A stretch of DNA of 64,000 bases, taken from assembly GCF_036324505.1 (NCBI RefSeq), contig NC_086358.1, forward strand, positions 2,004,329-2,068,328, given 5' to 3'. Under the pieces are notes generated by a model that did not search any database, had not been told where the DNA came from, and was given only the letters and a program-made list of their open reading frames with translations. Each line of letters opens with the position of its first letter. Positions within the stretch are counted from its first letter, which is position 1. The position numbers and the translations under genes are program-made. The DNA comes from Eleginops maclovinus. Lineage: Eukaryota > Chordata > Actinopteri > Perciformes > Eleginopidae. Below are positions 29,068 to 41,625 of this stretch, piece by piece.

Positions 29068-31515
29068 CCTCTTTTTGACTGGCGGATTTTGCCAATCAGA
29101 TCCAACAATTAAGAACACCATGCATATTTTAATCTATAAAAAAGGAGCGCAATGATGATGCTCAGTCATGCAAACAATTACAAAATGTGATTGGAGATTG
29201 TTGATCGGCTGCATTTATGGTTTAATTTAGATCAATTGGGGACCGATCGTCCACTCGGTCTGCAAGCGGACACTTAAACTGGTGTTTCTTTGGCATGCAG
29301 GGACTTCTACTATTCCAAAAGCTCTCCTTTACCTCTACAAAAGATTTACGTTAACCTTATTAGCATCATAGCTCGATCCGTGGCGGAAGAAATAATTGAA
29401 GACATGGGTCTTTCACACGTACCACCCGACACATTGACCTCCACACCTTTCCTTTCCAACCTTTTAGATCAAGATAACTATGGCACAACACTTTGGCACT
29501 GAGAAGTACAGATGAATAAATCTATATGTTCTTGTTCTGTTTCCCTAGTATCCACTTCACTGTCTTCACCTGTGCAGTGAGTGCAAACGCAAAAACGTTG
29601 CAGAGGTTTAAAGCTTCTCAAAGAGCCGGCGTGTTCCAGTTACACGGTTCCTTCCTTGGTAACCATGACTAACCATCCCAGTCAGTCCCTGCAGTAAGAC
29701 CTCCATTCAGCACACATGGCAAACAGTAAAGATGTCATGTGTTTGCTGTGCTCTGGTCATTGTGCGGCTGTCCGTTTGGCTAAGTATCCCCGGGAAAGTG
29801 TGGACAGGAAACCCAGACCCGGTGATATACTGTATAATGAGATGCAATGCTCCCACTTCAACACTCGCCCGATCACTATTAGTTGTTATGGTGATGGTAG
29901 TGAGCTACAGAGGGATAGTAAGGTGAGAAAAATAGCACTGAAGTACAAATCGAGTGAGAGCAGACACTCCAGTCTTCACACAAATTATCCGAGGGAAACA
30001 GCAGAACTAGAGTAGTGGTTTCTTGGCCTTCAGTATTCATGCCTCTCAAGAACGACTGATCCACACACACACACACAACACTGGGTCGTAATCAATGCAC
30101 CCACTAAGTGTAAAGTCCGACACATTTAAGGTAGATAAACCTTGTCTTTTTCTATCTTTCCTTCCATGAAATAGCACTCTTGCTTCCTAAAAACCACTTA
30201 AACCTGCCCCTTATCATCCCTCCTCTCCCAAATTGGAATCCTCTTCCTGGTCATTTTCTGCTTTTCTACTCAAGTGCTCTTGAGACCAGATCCAGATAAG
30301 TGTTCCACAGTCCGACTTTAGAGTAAGATCGTCACTGCCATAACTTCTGCCTGCGTCCCATTAGAGGAGCTTTGTTGAGGTCAGAGTGTTTTACATTGAG
30401 GTTCGTTGCTGCAACATGACTCTCTGAGATTTCCAGCTGACAGGTGATTATACACGAGTGAAAACATAGGAAATTATAATAGCTGTTGCTAGCACATGCC
30501 CTTAAATACCACACACTATCTCTAAATGTAAATGAAAGATAGAACAAATATTAAATCAGTCAGTGGTCAGTCTTTAGGGACTTGAATTGGGAACCGAAGT
30601 CTGTAAGACCCTGACTGCTTCCCAAGAAACCTAGCATCGTGTTCGTCTCCAAAACAAAAATGCATGCTTTCGTATATGTAAATATGTCTTTAGTCCTAAT
30701 GTGTACAGGTGCTGTGAGTGTGTGCATTGTACTTGGTATACTTAATAGCAGAGTGAACAGCTGAAGATCCCTTTGGAGATACATCAAGCGACTTCTACCC
30801 CTCCTAATATGTTAAACCTCCAAAGAAAACATGCAAAGGAGGGACATTTTTCACTCAAAAAACGCTTCCTCCTGCAGATAAAAACAACCCTGTGAGAGCA
30901 GAGGCAGTGCAGTCGGACAGGTAAGCAGTAAGCTGAAACTCAACGTAAAGCTCTGTAAACCGAAGAACAGCTGCAGATCCAGGACTATAGGACCCTCTCA
31001 CAACGGTTGCATCGGGACAGAACATGGTGGGAGTTATACGAACACAATTACAAAGTGAATAAATGGAAAAGCATGGGAACGTATTGTGCCGCGTTGTACA
31101 TTACCCTGCACCATTCACAGAAGTGTACATTTCCCCTACTTAGAGAAGCTGTTAGTTATGATGACTGAACAAAACAAGGCCCTACATTACTGAGTGTAAG
31201 TGGGGGGGCTTTGGTTTGCAATACATTGTCTAAGAACACTTCAGTGGGTGCATTGTGCAGGTTTCAATGAAGTGAAATTACCCTCATTGTGCTTTTCTAT
31301 GATTCTATGAAAGCAGATGTGTTTGAGGACAGATTGTTTGGTACACTGAGCATCTCTTGTTCTCATACTTGAACAATTACATTTCAATGGCTTCCAATAT
31401 TCCAGCTCATACTTGGATGTTGTGTAAAATTAACTGATTGACATTTTCTACATTGCAATGTTATTTGAAGCCATATGACACTATAATGCACCCCTATTAA
31501 AACCCTTCTAAACCA
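29068..31515. other. Intronic, no gene seen
   Basis: Short (CA) run at 30063-30076. No exon, RNA or transposon is recognised. Confidence 0.35.
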
Positions 31516-31897
31516 TAATTACACCTGTACTACATCAACACCTGTACTACATCAACACCTGTACTACATCAACACCTGTACTACATCAACACCTGTACTA
31601 CATCAATATAACACCTGTACTACATCAACACCTGTACTACATCAATATAACACCTGTACTACATCAACACCTGTACTACATCAACACCTGTACTACATCA
31701 ACACCTGTACTACATCAACACCTGTACTACATCAACACCTGTACTACATCAACACCTGTACTACATCAATATAACACCTGTACTACATCAACACCTGTAC
31801 TACATCAATATAACACCTGTACTACATCAACACCTGTACTACATCAATATAACACCTGTACTACATCCTGTACTACATCAACACCTGTACTACATCA
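31516..31897 (+). repeat. 17/22-bp minisatellite (ACACCTGTACTACATCA)
   Basis: About 22 copies. A 17-bp unit is interspersed with a 22-bp version carrying an extra ATATA. Degenerate relatives (ACACCTGTA words) trail to about 32110. Confidence 0.96.
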
Positions 31898-33387
31898 ATT
31901 TAACACCGATGGTATACTGTTATTGCACTGATATCACACCTGTATGACATCATTAGTACACCTGTACTTCACCCATACTACAGTTGTAACACCTATTTTA
32001 CACCCATATTACCAGCTTCATATAACACCTGTCTTACTCTGTTATTAAACCTGTATTACACCCATGTAACAGGCCTCATATTACACCTGTAGTGTATCCA
32101 TATTGCACAGGTAATTGACTGAACACAGACTGAAACGACTGCAGGACACAGAAACCGTTAACCTGCATTACATGGTCCCAACACAAACTCAATGGACTGT
32201 GTTCAGGACATTGTTTCGCTCTTTAGATTTCCTTCGTGCACCGATGGATAGATGTGTGGGAAGAACGAGAGGGAGTTGTAGTGGTGATAAAATGTCCTAC
32301 TGGAACCATTACACAGTGTGTCATGGTTACTTGGTTTTCATCACCATGCTGGGAGTCTCCCCTCTCTCCGTTACCTTATCGCTTTCAATCCCTCTCTCTC
32401 CCCCGTCAACCCACCGCTCTGCCTCTCGCTCCCATCTTCCTTCCGCAATCGTTCTTCCCATTCAGTTCCAGTGTTTGTTAAGGAGCCAGTAAAAGTGGCA
32501 CCAGCAGCTGTCCAAACACTGATGACCCCCCGCTGTGTGTGTGTGTGTGTGTGTGTGTAAGACCCCCCTACGTTCCCAGTTGATTTCGTGCTTGCTATTA
32601 TCAGAGCCTGATGGTTTATTTTTTCCACGACTGTCACCATGGCACCAAGGAATGGAAAGGGCAGAGGAGGAAGAAGGAGGAGAAGGAGAAGGAGAAGGAG
32701 AAGAAGAAGTGCATAAAGGATAAAGCCGACAAGAAGGACACAAAGTGAAGGAGAGTAAGAGACTTTTGTCAGCTAGCTCTCACACAAAGATAACGTCAAT
32801 GAAACTGTGTAAAAAGTGAAGCATGTTCCCACACCTTCTTCACACTTAAGATATGAACCTATACTCCTGGGAGTCGACATCTCCTTCTAGCTCGAGTGAC
32901 AAAAAAGCACCAAGTCAAGTCCTAACCCTAACCCTAATAAATGAAGTTACACAGGCAGCAATATAGAACTGTTGGAGGTCCTTAACATGATGCTTCTTCC
33001 TACTCAGGTGACATTCAACTGTCTGAAACAAGCTTTTCCACTATATGGGCAGCTGAAATGTGTTTCGTGAAGCCAACTTTTAATACCTGTATGGACAAGC
33101 CTCAGGAAAAACAAGTGAGAAAGTTAAAGGACAACAATTCAAACAATCTGGACCTGTTGTACCCGTCCTTCCACTGCTCATTCTGGCTAACAAATCACAT
33201 TCCCGAGACAGCCATCCTCACAAACCAGACACAGAGTAAAGCCACATCAAAGTCCTGGTTTCACAAGCTTTTACAACTCCTTGAAGACATTTTGACCGTC
33301 ACCTAGTCCATTTAATTTGCAAGCCTTAATTGACTCTGCTTTTGCACAAATTCCAACAAATGTCTCTAAATTCCATTGACTTGCAGT
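31898..33387. other. Intronic: degenerate repeat tail and unannotated sequence
   Basis: Bases 31898-32110 hold decayed ACACCTGTA copies. A TG run lies at 32536-32558, and a purine-rich GGAGAA stretch at 32660-32710. A short telomere-like CCTAACCCTAACCCTAA lies at about 32921-32937. No gene. Confidence 0.4.
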
Positions 33388-33552
33388 GAAGCCTTGCAGC
33401 CTTGAAGCCTTGCAGCCTTGCAGCCTTGAAGCCTTGCAGCCTTGAAGCCTTGCAGCCTTGCAGCCTTGAAGCCTTGCAGCCTTGAAGCCTTGCATTGCAG
33501 CCTTGCAGCCTTGCAGCCTTGCAGCCTTGAAGCCTTGCAGCCTTGCAGCCTT
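33388..33552. repeat. 8-bp minisatellite (AGCCTTGC/AGCCTTGA)
   Basis: About 20 tandem 8-bp units, with a small interruption CATTGCAG near 33492. The long translated repeats (CKAARLQG) are artefacts. Confidence 0.95.
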
Positions 33553-35395
33553 GAGAGATGAAACCCATTTGACACAATGTGCTGGAAAGTCTGAATGCTT
33601 CCAGACCGGCTCGTTTGCCCATCAGTCCTAATTCAGATCTCTTTTCAGAGCATCAGCAGAGTGCAGTTTCAGTCCAGGGAGGTCAGCCGCTCAATTAGCC
33701 CCCTCTGAGCCGAGTGGAGAGGGGGGGAAACACTGGGTTACATCGTAATGGCTACCTCTAAGGCTAAGCAGACTTAATATGCAGCTGTTAGTGAGCAGCA
33801 CTAGAGCAGAGACTGCTGTTTGTTTTGATACAATGTTTTTAATGAGGTCATATTTTTGCCTCTGGGCTCACCTGTTGAAATTAAGCAACTGGGTCAAGAA
33901 AACAAGACTGCATCAAGGGGTGGCAAGGTCCTCATCCGCCATTATAACTGACAATTAAGAAGAAGGGACTACAGACAAATCGATCGAGATGAGATTTTGG
34001 TAGTAATGTGTCAAAAACACAGATTTGGTTATATTCCTACACAACTACATCCAATATGGGCACTTTGTTGTCTTGGCACTTGTTCTCTGTGCAATGACAA
34101 TAAAGTTGAATCTTAATCTAATGGTACAATAAGTAAAAAATATGAAACGTTCCAACTCAGACGAGCCAATTTGCAAGGAATGATTTTTAGCATAAAGGAT
34201 TTTCGGATCCCTTGCAAGCACTGCCAGCTGTGTCTCGAGGTCGAATCCCCAAAAGATATTCTGTTCATAATGTAAAAAGCGAGAACACGCCTACGATGTG
34301 TTGCAGGTGAGTGCAATCTTTGCCCTTTCTATTGTATGTGATTGCAATTACCCATGTGGTAAAGTGTACATGCATCTGCCAAGAACACAGGAAGCAGAAT
34401 ATCGTTTTCAGACCGAAGGGTTGCACAGGCATTTCTCAAATTTAAGTAAATGGATTTAACTTGGACAGAGAATAATCCCACACTTGATTTAAAATCCCAG
34501 TCTGTCAAAGCACTTCTGAAACGATCACCCTTAGGCTATAAGAGTCTGGGACACCACCAACTCCTGGAAGACCACCATGTCCATTAGCGCCTGTCTTTGT
34601 TCATTGGACCGTTTCTCCGACGAGGCTCATTTACATAGGAATGGGCCATTTCAGCAGCAATTGTGTGCATATTATCTCATTACAATTCATGCAAATTGCA
34701 CTGGAGCACTGAGGCAATATTAGCTTGGCAGGAGTCGGGGGTTCAGCTCATCCCTTTGCAGGTGCTTCGAGAATTACACGTTTTTGCACAAAGAAAAAGA
34801 ATCCTCCTCGTGTGGAAATATTGTGCAATGGGAGATCCAGACTCAATATAATACCCAACATGTAGACAGAAGCTGCTGATCATGGGTCCTTCAGTCTGTC
34901 ACATTGACTTCTACACATTTACATGGCTTAAAAGACTGGAGTTTAAACTACAGCTGAGCTTTTTACAGTGCAGTAGTATTGCCTGGCACTCTGGGGTGTC
35001 TTTTAATTCAAAAAAGGTAAAGATATGTTGTCCAACAAATATCCAAAACCTACCATGTGCGATTCAGCATGTGCTGCACTTAATAAACCGGGACTCTCGG
35101 GCATGTGAAATAGAAAGAGAGAGACAGAAATGGAAAGAATGGACCTGCAACCTACACCCTCTTTAGGTACGTGTGCACCAGCTTGTTAATGGCCGTGTAA
35201 GATGGGATGTATCATCGTCTTCCCTTCACTCTACATCCTCCTCAGTGTGTATTTATACCAGAGTGTGTGTCATCTTGTATGAGTGTGCACGGCAGCCATG
35301 TCTTGGCCGCTCCTTCAGATGTAATTCGTGTCGTCGCTGCCTTCCCGGTGTGATTTCAAGAGCTTAAGGCAACAGCTGTTCTCTGAAGCTCTGAC
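33553..35395. other. Intronic, nothing but a SINE tail
   Basis: Apart from the fragment at 34063-34115, no named feature. Confidence 0.35.
34063..34115 (+). repeat. SINE 3' tail fragment
   Basis: CTCTGTGCAATGACAATAAA followed by GTTGAATCTT is the same 3' end as the SINE at 45923-46188. The tRNA-like head is absent. Confidence 0.7.
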
Positions 35396-35835
35396 TGTAG
35401 TGGCTGCATCACATTTCCGTCTGTCTCAGTTCTTCGCCGTCTCTTCCTGTTCATTTCTCTGTCTCTTCTGTCCACTTACGTCTTCCTTTCTCTTTTGATT
35501 TCCGTCTCTTCCTATCCATCTCTGTCCCTGCGTCCATCAATTTCTCGCTTTGTCTGTCCATTTCTTTCTTTCTCCACCTGATCCTGTCTCTGTCTATCCA
35601 TTTCTGTATTGTTTTTCTGCCAATTTCTGTCTGATCGAGGCGTCCATTTCTGTCCATTTGTGTCTCTTTGTATTTGTTTCTGTCCTTCTCTGTCCATTTC
35701 TATCTTTCCTTGTCCATTTCTTTCTTTCTCCACCAATTCCTATCCCTTATGTCTCTCTCCATCCATCTCTGCCTCTGTCTCTCTGCCCATTACCGTCTCT
35801 CTTTCGGTCCATTTCTGTCACTTTGCGTCCATTTC
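35396..35835. repeat. Pyrimidine-rich degenerate tandem region
   Basis: Irregular repetition of TCTGTCCATTTC and TCTGTCTCT words on the plus strand, C/T rich throughout. The open frames on both strands reflect composition only. Confidence 0.7.
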
Positions 35836-37235
35836 CCAAACTCAAAGAAAGCATGAGAAGGCTTCTTTCAGAACTCCTGCTGAAATAATAATAATCTTGT
35901 TCAATTTGTTCAGTATTCTTTTAACGTAAACCGGTCATAAAGGGCAGTGCTTCTGAAGATGAGAGGGCTGTAGTGAAACTAAATTAAGTCCAGCGCTACA
36001 GGTCATGCCCAAGAGTCAAGCTTTAATTAATTACAGCACAGGGTAGATTTCTGAGGCTTATTATGATATCTTTTGGACACCTTTTGAATTCAAACACACC
36101 CCAAAGTCCCAGACAACCAAAGAAGAACAAGAGTTCTCCCCTCGTTAAAAGATTAAAACTCAAGCTATTTATCTTCCGGAGATTCTCTAACCCGTGTAAA
36201 TGTGTGGAAGTCAATGTGACAATCACACACACAAAACCATAATTCACCGGGACAGCTTTTGATTGAATTCTGATTAAGGATATAGTGTCTGGATCGCTCA
36301 TATTTACAGAGTTTCCTAAAAAAAGGATCATGTAATTAACTTATCACGATCGAATCTGTGAAAAAATACGGGCTTCGAGAGGAGCTGTAATTAGAGTTAA
36401 TAAGGAGAATAAGCAGGAGGTCATACAGCAGTTTGACAGAGAGGGGGTTACGTCTCAATTTATCCAATTATAACTTCATTTTTCACTCATTAAAAGCTTG
36501 TTTTGAGCTTTAAAAATGTAGCTTTTTCATCTCCTACAATCACCTGGAAGGAATGGACATGTTCTAAGTAATGAAACACGTGGTTACTAATGGATAAGTT
36601 AGTTATTGTCACTGGCTTTGGCTTAAAATGACTCTGAGAAATGTAAAATATGCAGAGAGCAAAGACCATATTGAAATTAGGCATCAAATGTTAAAACTGC
36701 TGCAGGTAACTCTTTATCTATTACTGCTGTTTATTAACATTGTACTAAACATTAAAAAGAGCTTAATTAGTAATTATCCTTCATGATCATTTCGAATTCT
36801 AATTAGGTTTTAATAATTTATAAAAACACAAGTTAAAGAAAAAATGTCCAAATAAAAAAGCAAAACTATTTATATTAATACAAAAAGGTAAATTACTTCT
36901 TGTCTGAAAATATCATTAAATTAAATTAAAAATAAGTTTATTTATTTTAATATAAGAAGTTCCAATAAAATACAAAATATCAATTATTTATTTCAATAAA
37001 AGATCAAATAAAAATGAACAAACGAAAATAACAATGCTATTGAAATAAATACAAGACGGAAAATGATAAATATTGTAAAATATAATAACAAATATTTATT
37101 TAAATATAAGAATTTCCAATAAAAAAATGTATTAAATAAAATATTAAAAGAAACAGAAGGAGTTTAACTTAAGTGCCCAATGAAAGTTCATATAAAATAA
37201 AGACAGATACTGCAAATTGTACTACAATATGCGCC
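35836..37235. other. Intronic, AT-rich, nothing recognised
   Basis: Bases 36700-37160 are very AT-rich with repeated AATAAAA and TTATTTA words. Confidence 0.35.
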
Positions 37236-37705
37236 ATGTACTGTACAGTATATTACCCCATGTACTGTACAGTATATTACCCTATGTACTGTACAGTATA
37301 TTACCCTATGTACTGTACAGTATATTACCCCATGTACTGTACAGTATATTACCCCATGTACTGTACAGTATATTACCCTATGTACTGTACAGTATATTAC
37401 CCTATGTACTGTACAGTATATTACCCCATGTACTGTACAGTATATTACCCCATGTACTGTACAGTATATTACCCTATGTACTGTACAGTATATTACCCTA
37501 TGTACTGTACAGTATATTACCCTATGTACTGTACAGTATATTACCCCATGTACTGTACAGTATATTACCCCATGTACTGTACAGTATATTACCCTATGTA
37601 CTGTACAGTATATTACCCTATATACCGTACAGTATATTACCCTATATACCGTACAGTATATTACCCTGTATACAGCACAGTATATTACCCTATATACTGT
37701 GCTGT
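37236..37705. repeat. 24-bp palindromic minisatellite (about 19 copies)
   Basis: Unit ATGTACTGTACAGTATATTA followed by CCCT or CCCC. Each unit holds TACTGTACAGTA, a perfect 12-bp palindrome, so the array can form many small hairpins. The right-end units are diverged (TATACCGTACAGTA, TATACAGCACAG). A Tc1-like element begins immediately at the right edge. Confidence 0.97.
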
Positions 37706-37708
37706 ATA

Positions 37709-39358
37709 CAGTGGTATGCAAAAGTTTGGGCACCCCTTAGGAAAACCACTGCATCAGTTTGTCACTTGCTGAGCTTTTGAAGCAGCAACTTCATTTTAAC
37801 ATATGTTATACCTTATGGTAACAGAAACATCTCAGTAGTGAAATAACTTTTATTGGTCAAACAGAAACATGTTTATGTGCATTCAAACAAAAATAGGCAT
37901 GTGCATAAATTTGGGCACCCCTAAGAAATAATTCCATTAATATTTAGTATTGCCTCCTTTTGCTGCAATAACGGCCTGTAGACGCCTCCTGTAGCCACAG
38001 ACAAGTCCCTTAAGCCTGGCAGGTGGTATTTTGGCCCATTCTTCCACACAAAACGTCTCCAGTTCAGTCAGGTTTCTTGGCCTCCGTGCATGGACAGCCT
38101 TCTTCAAATAAATCCATACATTTTCAATGATGTTAAGGTCTGGGGACTGGGATGGCCATTCCAGAACATTGTACCTGTGCTTCTGCATGAATTCCTTGGT
38201 GGATTTTGATCGGTGCTTAGGATCATTGTCCTGCTGAAAAATCCAACCCCGGCGTAGCTTCAACTTTGTGACTGACTCTAGAACATTCTTGTCAAGAATC
38301 TCCTGGTACTGTAAGGAATTCATGTGGCCCTCAACTTTAACAAGTTTTCCAGTACCTGTGCTAGCCACACAGCCCCATAACATGATAGATCCTCCACCAA
38401 ATTTTACAGTGGGCAACAAGTTCTTTTCATTGAATGCAGTGTGTTTTTTTCGCCATGCATACCTGTTCATGTTATGACCAAATAACTCAATCTTGGTCTC
38501 ATCTGACCACAGTATTTTGTTCCAAAATGCTTCTGGCTTGTCCAGATGTGCTTTTGCATACCTCATGCGACTCTTCTTGTGATTAACACTCAGGAAAGGC
38601 TTTTTGCACATCACCCTTCCAATGAGCTCTTCCTGGTGCAAAGTACGCTGGATTGTGGAACGGTGAACAACTACACCATCAGCAGCCAGATGTTGTTGTA
38701 GTTCTCTGGAGGTGGTCTGTGGCTTCTCTGTGACCATTTTCACCATCCTTCGCCTGTGCCTTTCCCCTATTTTTGTCGGCCTACCACATCTTTCCTTCAC
38801 ACGGACTGTTCCTGTGGCCTTCCATTTCACAACTACGTTTCTGACTGTGGAGACAGACAGTTTAAACCTGTCAGATAATTTTTTGTACCCTTCTCCTAAT
38901 TTATAATGTTGGATTATCTTAGCTTTCAGGTCAGTGGAGAGTTGTTTTGAGGTCCCCATCTTGCCACTCCCTAAGAAAGAACCTAGGCCAGGCACAGCCA
39001 GCTATTACCTATGTTAAATAGCCTTTTTCATGATTGGTTCCACCTGTCTTTGTAATTGAAGGTCTAATGAGCTAATCAAAGCAATTTTGTGCAGCAACCT
39101 GTCAGCTATAAATCCGTACAGGTGTTGAAATGAATGCTATTTATAAGGGTGCCCAAACTTTTGCACATCCCATTTTTTGCATTTTATTTTATTATAATAA
39201 AACTATGTAATGCTACCCTAAGAATTTTGGTCTGGAAAACACTAAAACGTCTACATCTTTGTAGGAAAACAAATGTTGTTGCTGTGATCTTCTATTATAA
39301 AGGAAAAGCAAATTGTCATGAAATCTCAGAGGGGTGCCCAAACTTTTGCATACCACTG
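37709..39358 (-). mobile_element. Complete Tc1-like transposon (1650 bp) with IR/DR ends
   Basis: Outer 28-bp terminal inverted repeats at 37709-37736 and 39331-39358 are perfect reverse complements (start CAGTGGTATGCAAAAG). They are flanked by TA dinucleotides at 37707-37708 and 39359-39360, the Tc1/mariner target duplication. Second, slightly diverged copies of the repeat lie about 190 bp inside each end (37898-37920 and 39147-39168), giving the inverted/direct repeat arrangement known from Sleeping Beauty-type elements. The internal gene is open. All parts needed for mobility appear present in the sequence; whether it is active is not known. Confidence 0.96.
37937..38959 (-). CDS. Tc1-like DD34E transposase, intact 340-codon frame
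   Basis: A cut-and-paste transposase acting in the nucleus on the element's own ends. I chose the methionine at 38959 (MGTSKQLSTDLK); the frame is also open 12 codons upstream. From this start the length is 340 residues, the usual size for fish Tc1 elements. Catalytic residues fall at D153 (ILWSDETKIE), D244 (IFQQDNDPKH) and E279 (SPDLNIIENVW), the same numbering as Sleeping Beauty and with 34 residues between the last two. The N-terminal paired-like DNA-binding region (about 1-110) contains GRPTKIG near residue 59 linking its two helix-turn-helix parts. A glycine-rich box FGGGSIMLWG is near residue 187. No stops or frameshifts. The gene ends at residues GGNTKY, as is typical. Confidence 0.95.
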   Translation of the reverse strand: MGTSKQLSTDLKAKIIQHYKLGEGYKKLSDRFKLSVSTVRNVVVKWKATGTVRVKERCGRPTKIGERHRRRMVKMVTEKPQTTSRELQQHLAADGVVVHRSTIQRTLHQEELIGRVMCKKPFLSVNHKKSRMRYAKAHLDKPEAFWNKILWSDETKIELFGHNMNRYAWRKKHTAFNEKNLLPTVKFGGGSIMLWGCVASTGTGKLVKVEGHMNSLQYQEILDKNVLESVTKLKLRRGWIFQQDNDPKHRSKSTKEFMQKHRYNVLEWPSQSPDLNIIENVWIYLKKAVHARRPRNLTELETFCVEEWAKIPPARLKGLVCGYRRRLQAVIAAKGGNTKY

Positions 39359-39526
39359 TAAGTGTTATATTAAGGAGATGACACCCGCACAAAGTTTATG
39401 TCCGTTCCTGTTATTTTTTTGGGCTACTGTGCCCGTGCACACGTCACAGACACACACCACTGCAAACACACACTACACACACACTGTTCCCTGCAGAATA
39501 CAGTGTGTGCATGAGAGGTTTCCTAC

Positions 39527-39685
39527 CAGCAGGGGCATGGCGAGGTCAGCAAAGTAGACGAACGCCGCTCCGAGCGTGAACCCCACAGCCACAGGGACGA
39601 AGGCAAAAGAGCCGTACTTCCCAGAATCCTCGGCCATGTCGATCGCCGGCGCCAGCAACGACCAATAAGAAGCAGCGAGCATCAC
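39527..39685 (-). CDS. slc39a11: slc39a11 (ZIP11) coding exon: membrane spans 2-3
   Basis: Third coding exon, 159 nt, 53 codons, phase 0 on both sides (acceptor CTCTCAG at 39686, donor GTAGGA from 39526). It begins VMLAASYWSLLAPAIDMAED, matching the ZIP11 second transmembrane region, and continues with FAFVPVAVGFTLGAAFVY and ADLAMPLL, the third span. Residues 50-102 of the protein. Similarity to mammalian ZIP11 is strong, with family words ASYWSLLAP and VAVGFTLGAAFVY unchanged. Because the length is a multiple of three, skipping would keep the frame but delete two membrane spans. The exon is isolated between introns of about 20 and 39 kb. Confidence 0.96.
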
Positions 39686-40137
39686 CTGAGAGAGGAGAGG
39701 AAAGAGAGGAATGGGAACATTAAATAAGATGAAACCCTCAAAGCAGAGACCGTCGAACACAGACGGAAGGCAATATGTCATCACTCATAAGAAAATGTCA
39801 CTTCAGAAATATATGCAGTAAATGAGCAAATCTCAAAGTGATGCAACGACTACTGCTGCATTAGTTCCTAATGACTTTGCTTTAAGTGTGATGAAAGTTT
39901 TAGTGCATGTCAATGGTGTAGATCGTCAGAATTCTTCTATTTTTTAATCTGAAAATTAAAGAACCTATTTATTTCTTGGAAATCTAAGAACAAAGTCATC
40001 ATTTTCAGATTTTCAGAAAGAAAAGAGAAACCTCTATTTTTCAGAAAATTACATATAAGAAAAATAATTCTCAGACACAAAATATGAATTGCCAAAGAAC
40101 CACAAATGATTTCAAATGTTTCTGAATTTTGGTGAAG

Positions 40138-40416
40138 TTCCTTTACTTCCTCTCCAGAAAAAAGGAGAGTAAAAGAAAGGATCAGAAATCTCAGTCTCAG
40201 TGTCAGCCTGCTGCCTGCCACTCGTCCCCCGGCCAACCCACCGCACATCCATCCCCTATTCATTCTCCATAAGCTGTCTCTGCCGTCTGACCAGACATCT
40301 GACCCCATCTGCATATCTCTGGAATTATTGAACCCTTTCTGACCAACAGAGATATCGTTTTCTGGCATCACCTTAACATTTTACGGGGAGAATCTGCATT
40401 TTGGTTTGAGGGCGCA
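40138..40416 (+). repeat. Dispersed repeat R, copy 2
   Basis: Same orientation and roughly 90% matching to 16163-16440 by eye. The two copies lie on opposite sides of the exon at 39527-39685. Confidence 0.85.
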
Positions 40417-41219
40417 TGCTGACAGTAAGACGGTTACCCGGTTTAATCAAATCCCTGTGTGCTGTCTTTGTTTTGAGCTTCTTGTATGCACTCAATGCTT
40501 CTGCAGCGTCTGTTGCTCATCACTGAATGCGTTCCAATCTTTAGTCTGATTGGGTTCAGCTCCTCTCTTCCTCACACACAGGATACAAGAGTGTGTGTTC
40601 AGCCCTGCCAATCAAAAGTAATGGAAAGTGAAATTTAGTCAGGCACACAGAGTATAACGACGGAAGATATGATTGCAACCCACAAATTGGATCTCTGTGA
40701 GCGTGAACTTGTGAAATATGGAAAACTCTTTAAAGGAGTCAAGTTGAATTGCTAGAGTCTGCCAGCAATCACATCATCATCATGATTGCAGGGGAATGAT
40801 AGCGTCCTATTTTCCATCAACAGCCTGACCTCCAGTTTACATGATGTAAGTCTAACTACTCCAAATGTATAACAGTAGGTCCGGCCGGCTGCATATAGCA
40901 ATAAGGAAGGGTAGGAAACCAAACTATACAGGTGGAAGAAGGGACTTAAAATACCCAACAGGAGGATAATCAAACTGTATGTATTTGCATTGTTTTGGCA
41001 TCTGAATGTCTTCATTAGGAAACAAGTAGAGCAATGATATCAAAGAGAAGCTAGAAAGAAACTATCGGAGAAGGAAGTGGTAGTGGGGCAGGAATGAGTT
41101 AGATTACCAAAATTGCTTTTAATGTGTTTATTATTATTTTTGCATTAATTGTTAAGTGTGTTGGAGATTAAAATGAATTTGAGTTCTATAAAAATCAGTC
41201 TTAAAATAAAATATCAAAG
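40417..41219. other. Intronic, nothing recognised
   Basis: No exon or repeat named. Confidence 0.3.
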
Positions 41220-41625
41220 TAATTATAATAAAATTATATTATTATATTTATTATTATTATTATTATTATATTATTATTATTTATTATATTATTATTATAT
41301 TTATTATATTATTATTATATTTATTATATTATTATTATATTTATTATATTATTATATTATTATTATATTTATTATATTATTATTATATTTATTATATTAT
41401 TATTATATTTATTATATTATTATTATATTATTATTATATTATTATATTTATTATATTATTATTATATTTATTATATTATTATTATATTTATTATATTATT
41501 ATTATATTTATTATATTATTATTATATTATTATATTATTATTATATTATTATATTATTATTATATTTATTATATTATTATTATATGATTATTATGATTAT
41601 TATATATCTTATTATTATTTCTTTA
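41220..41625. repeat. AT-only satellite (TATTATTATATTTAT type)
   Basis: About 400 bp almost entirely A and T, built of TTA, TTATA and ATATTTA words. It carries a long meaningless open frame of I/Y/L codons and is likely easily unwound. Confidence 0.95.

Noticed and set aside
32921..32937. Telomere-like CCTAACCCTAACCCTAA
   Set aside because: Under three repeats; too short to call an interstitial telomere.
35396..35888. Open frames of 60-112 codons on both strands
   Set aside because: Compositional artefact of the pyrimidine-rich stretch.
37173..37780. Proline/tyrosine-rich 180-200 codon frames
   Set aside because: Translation of the 24-bp palindromic satellite.
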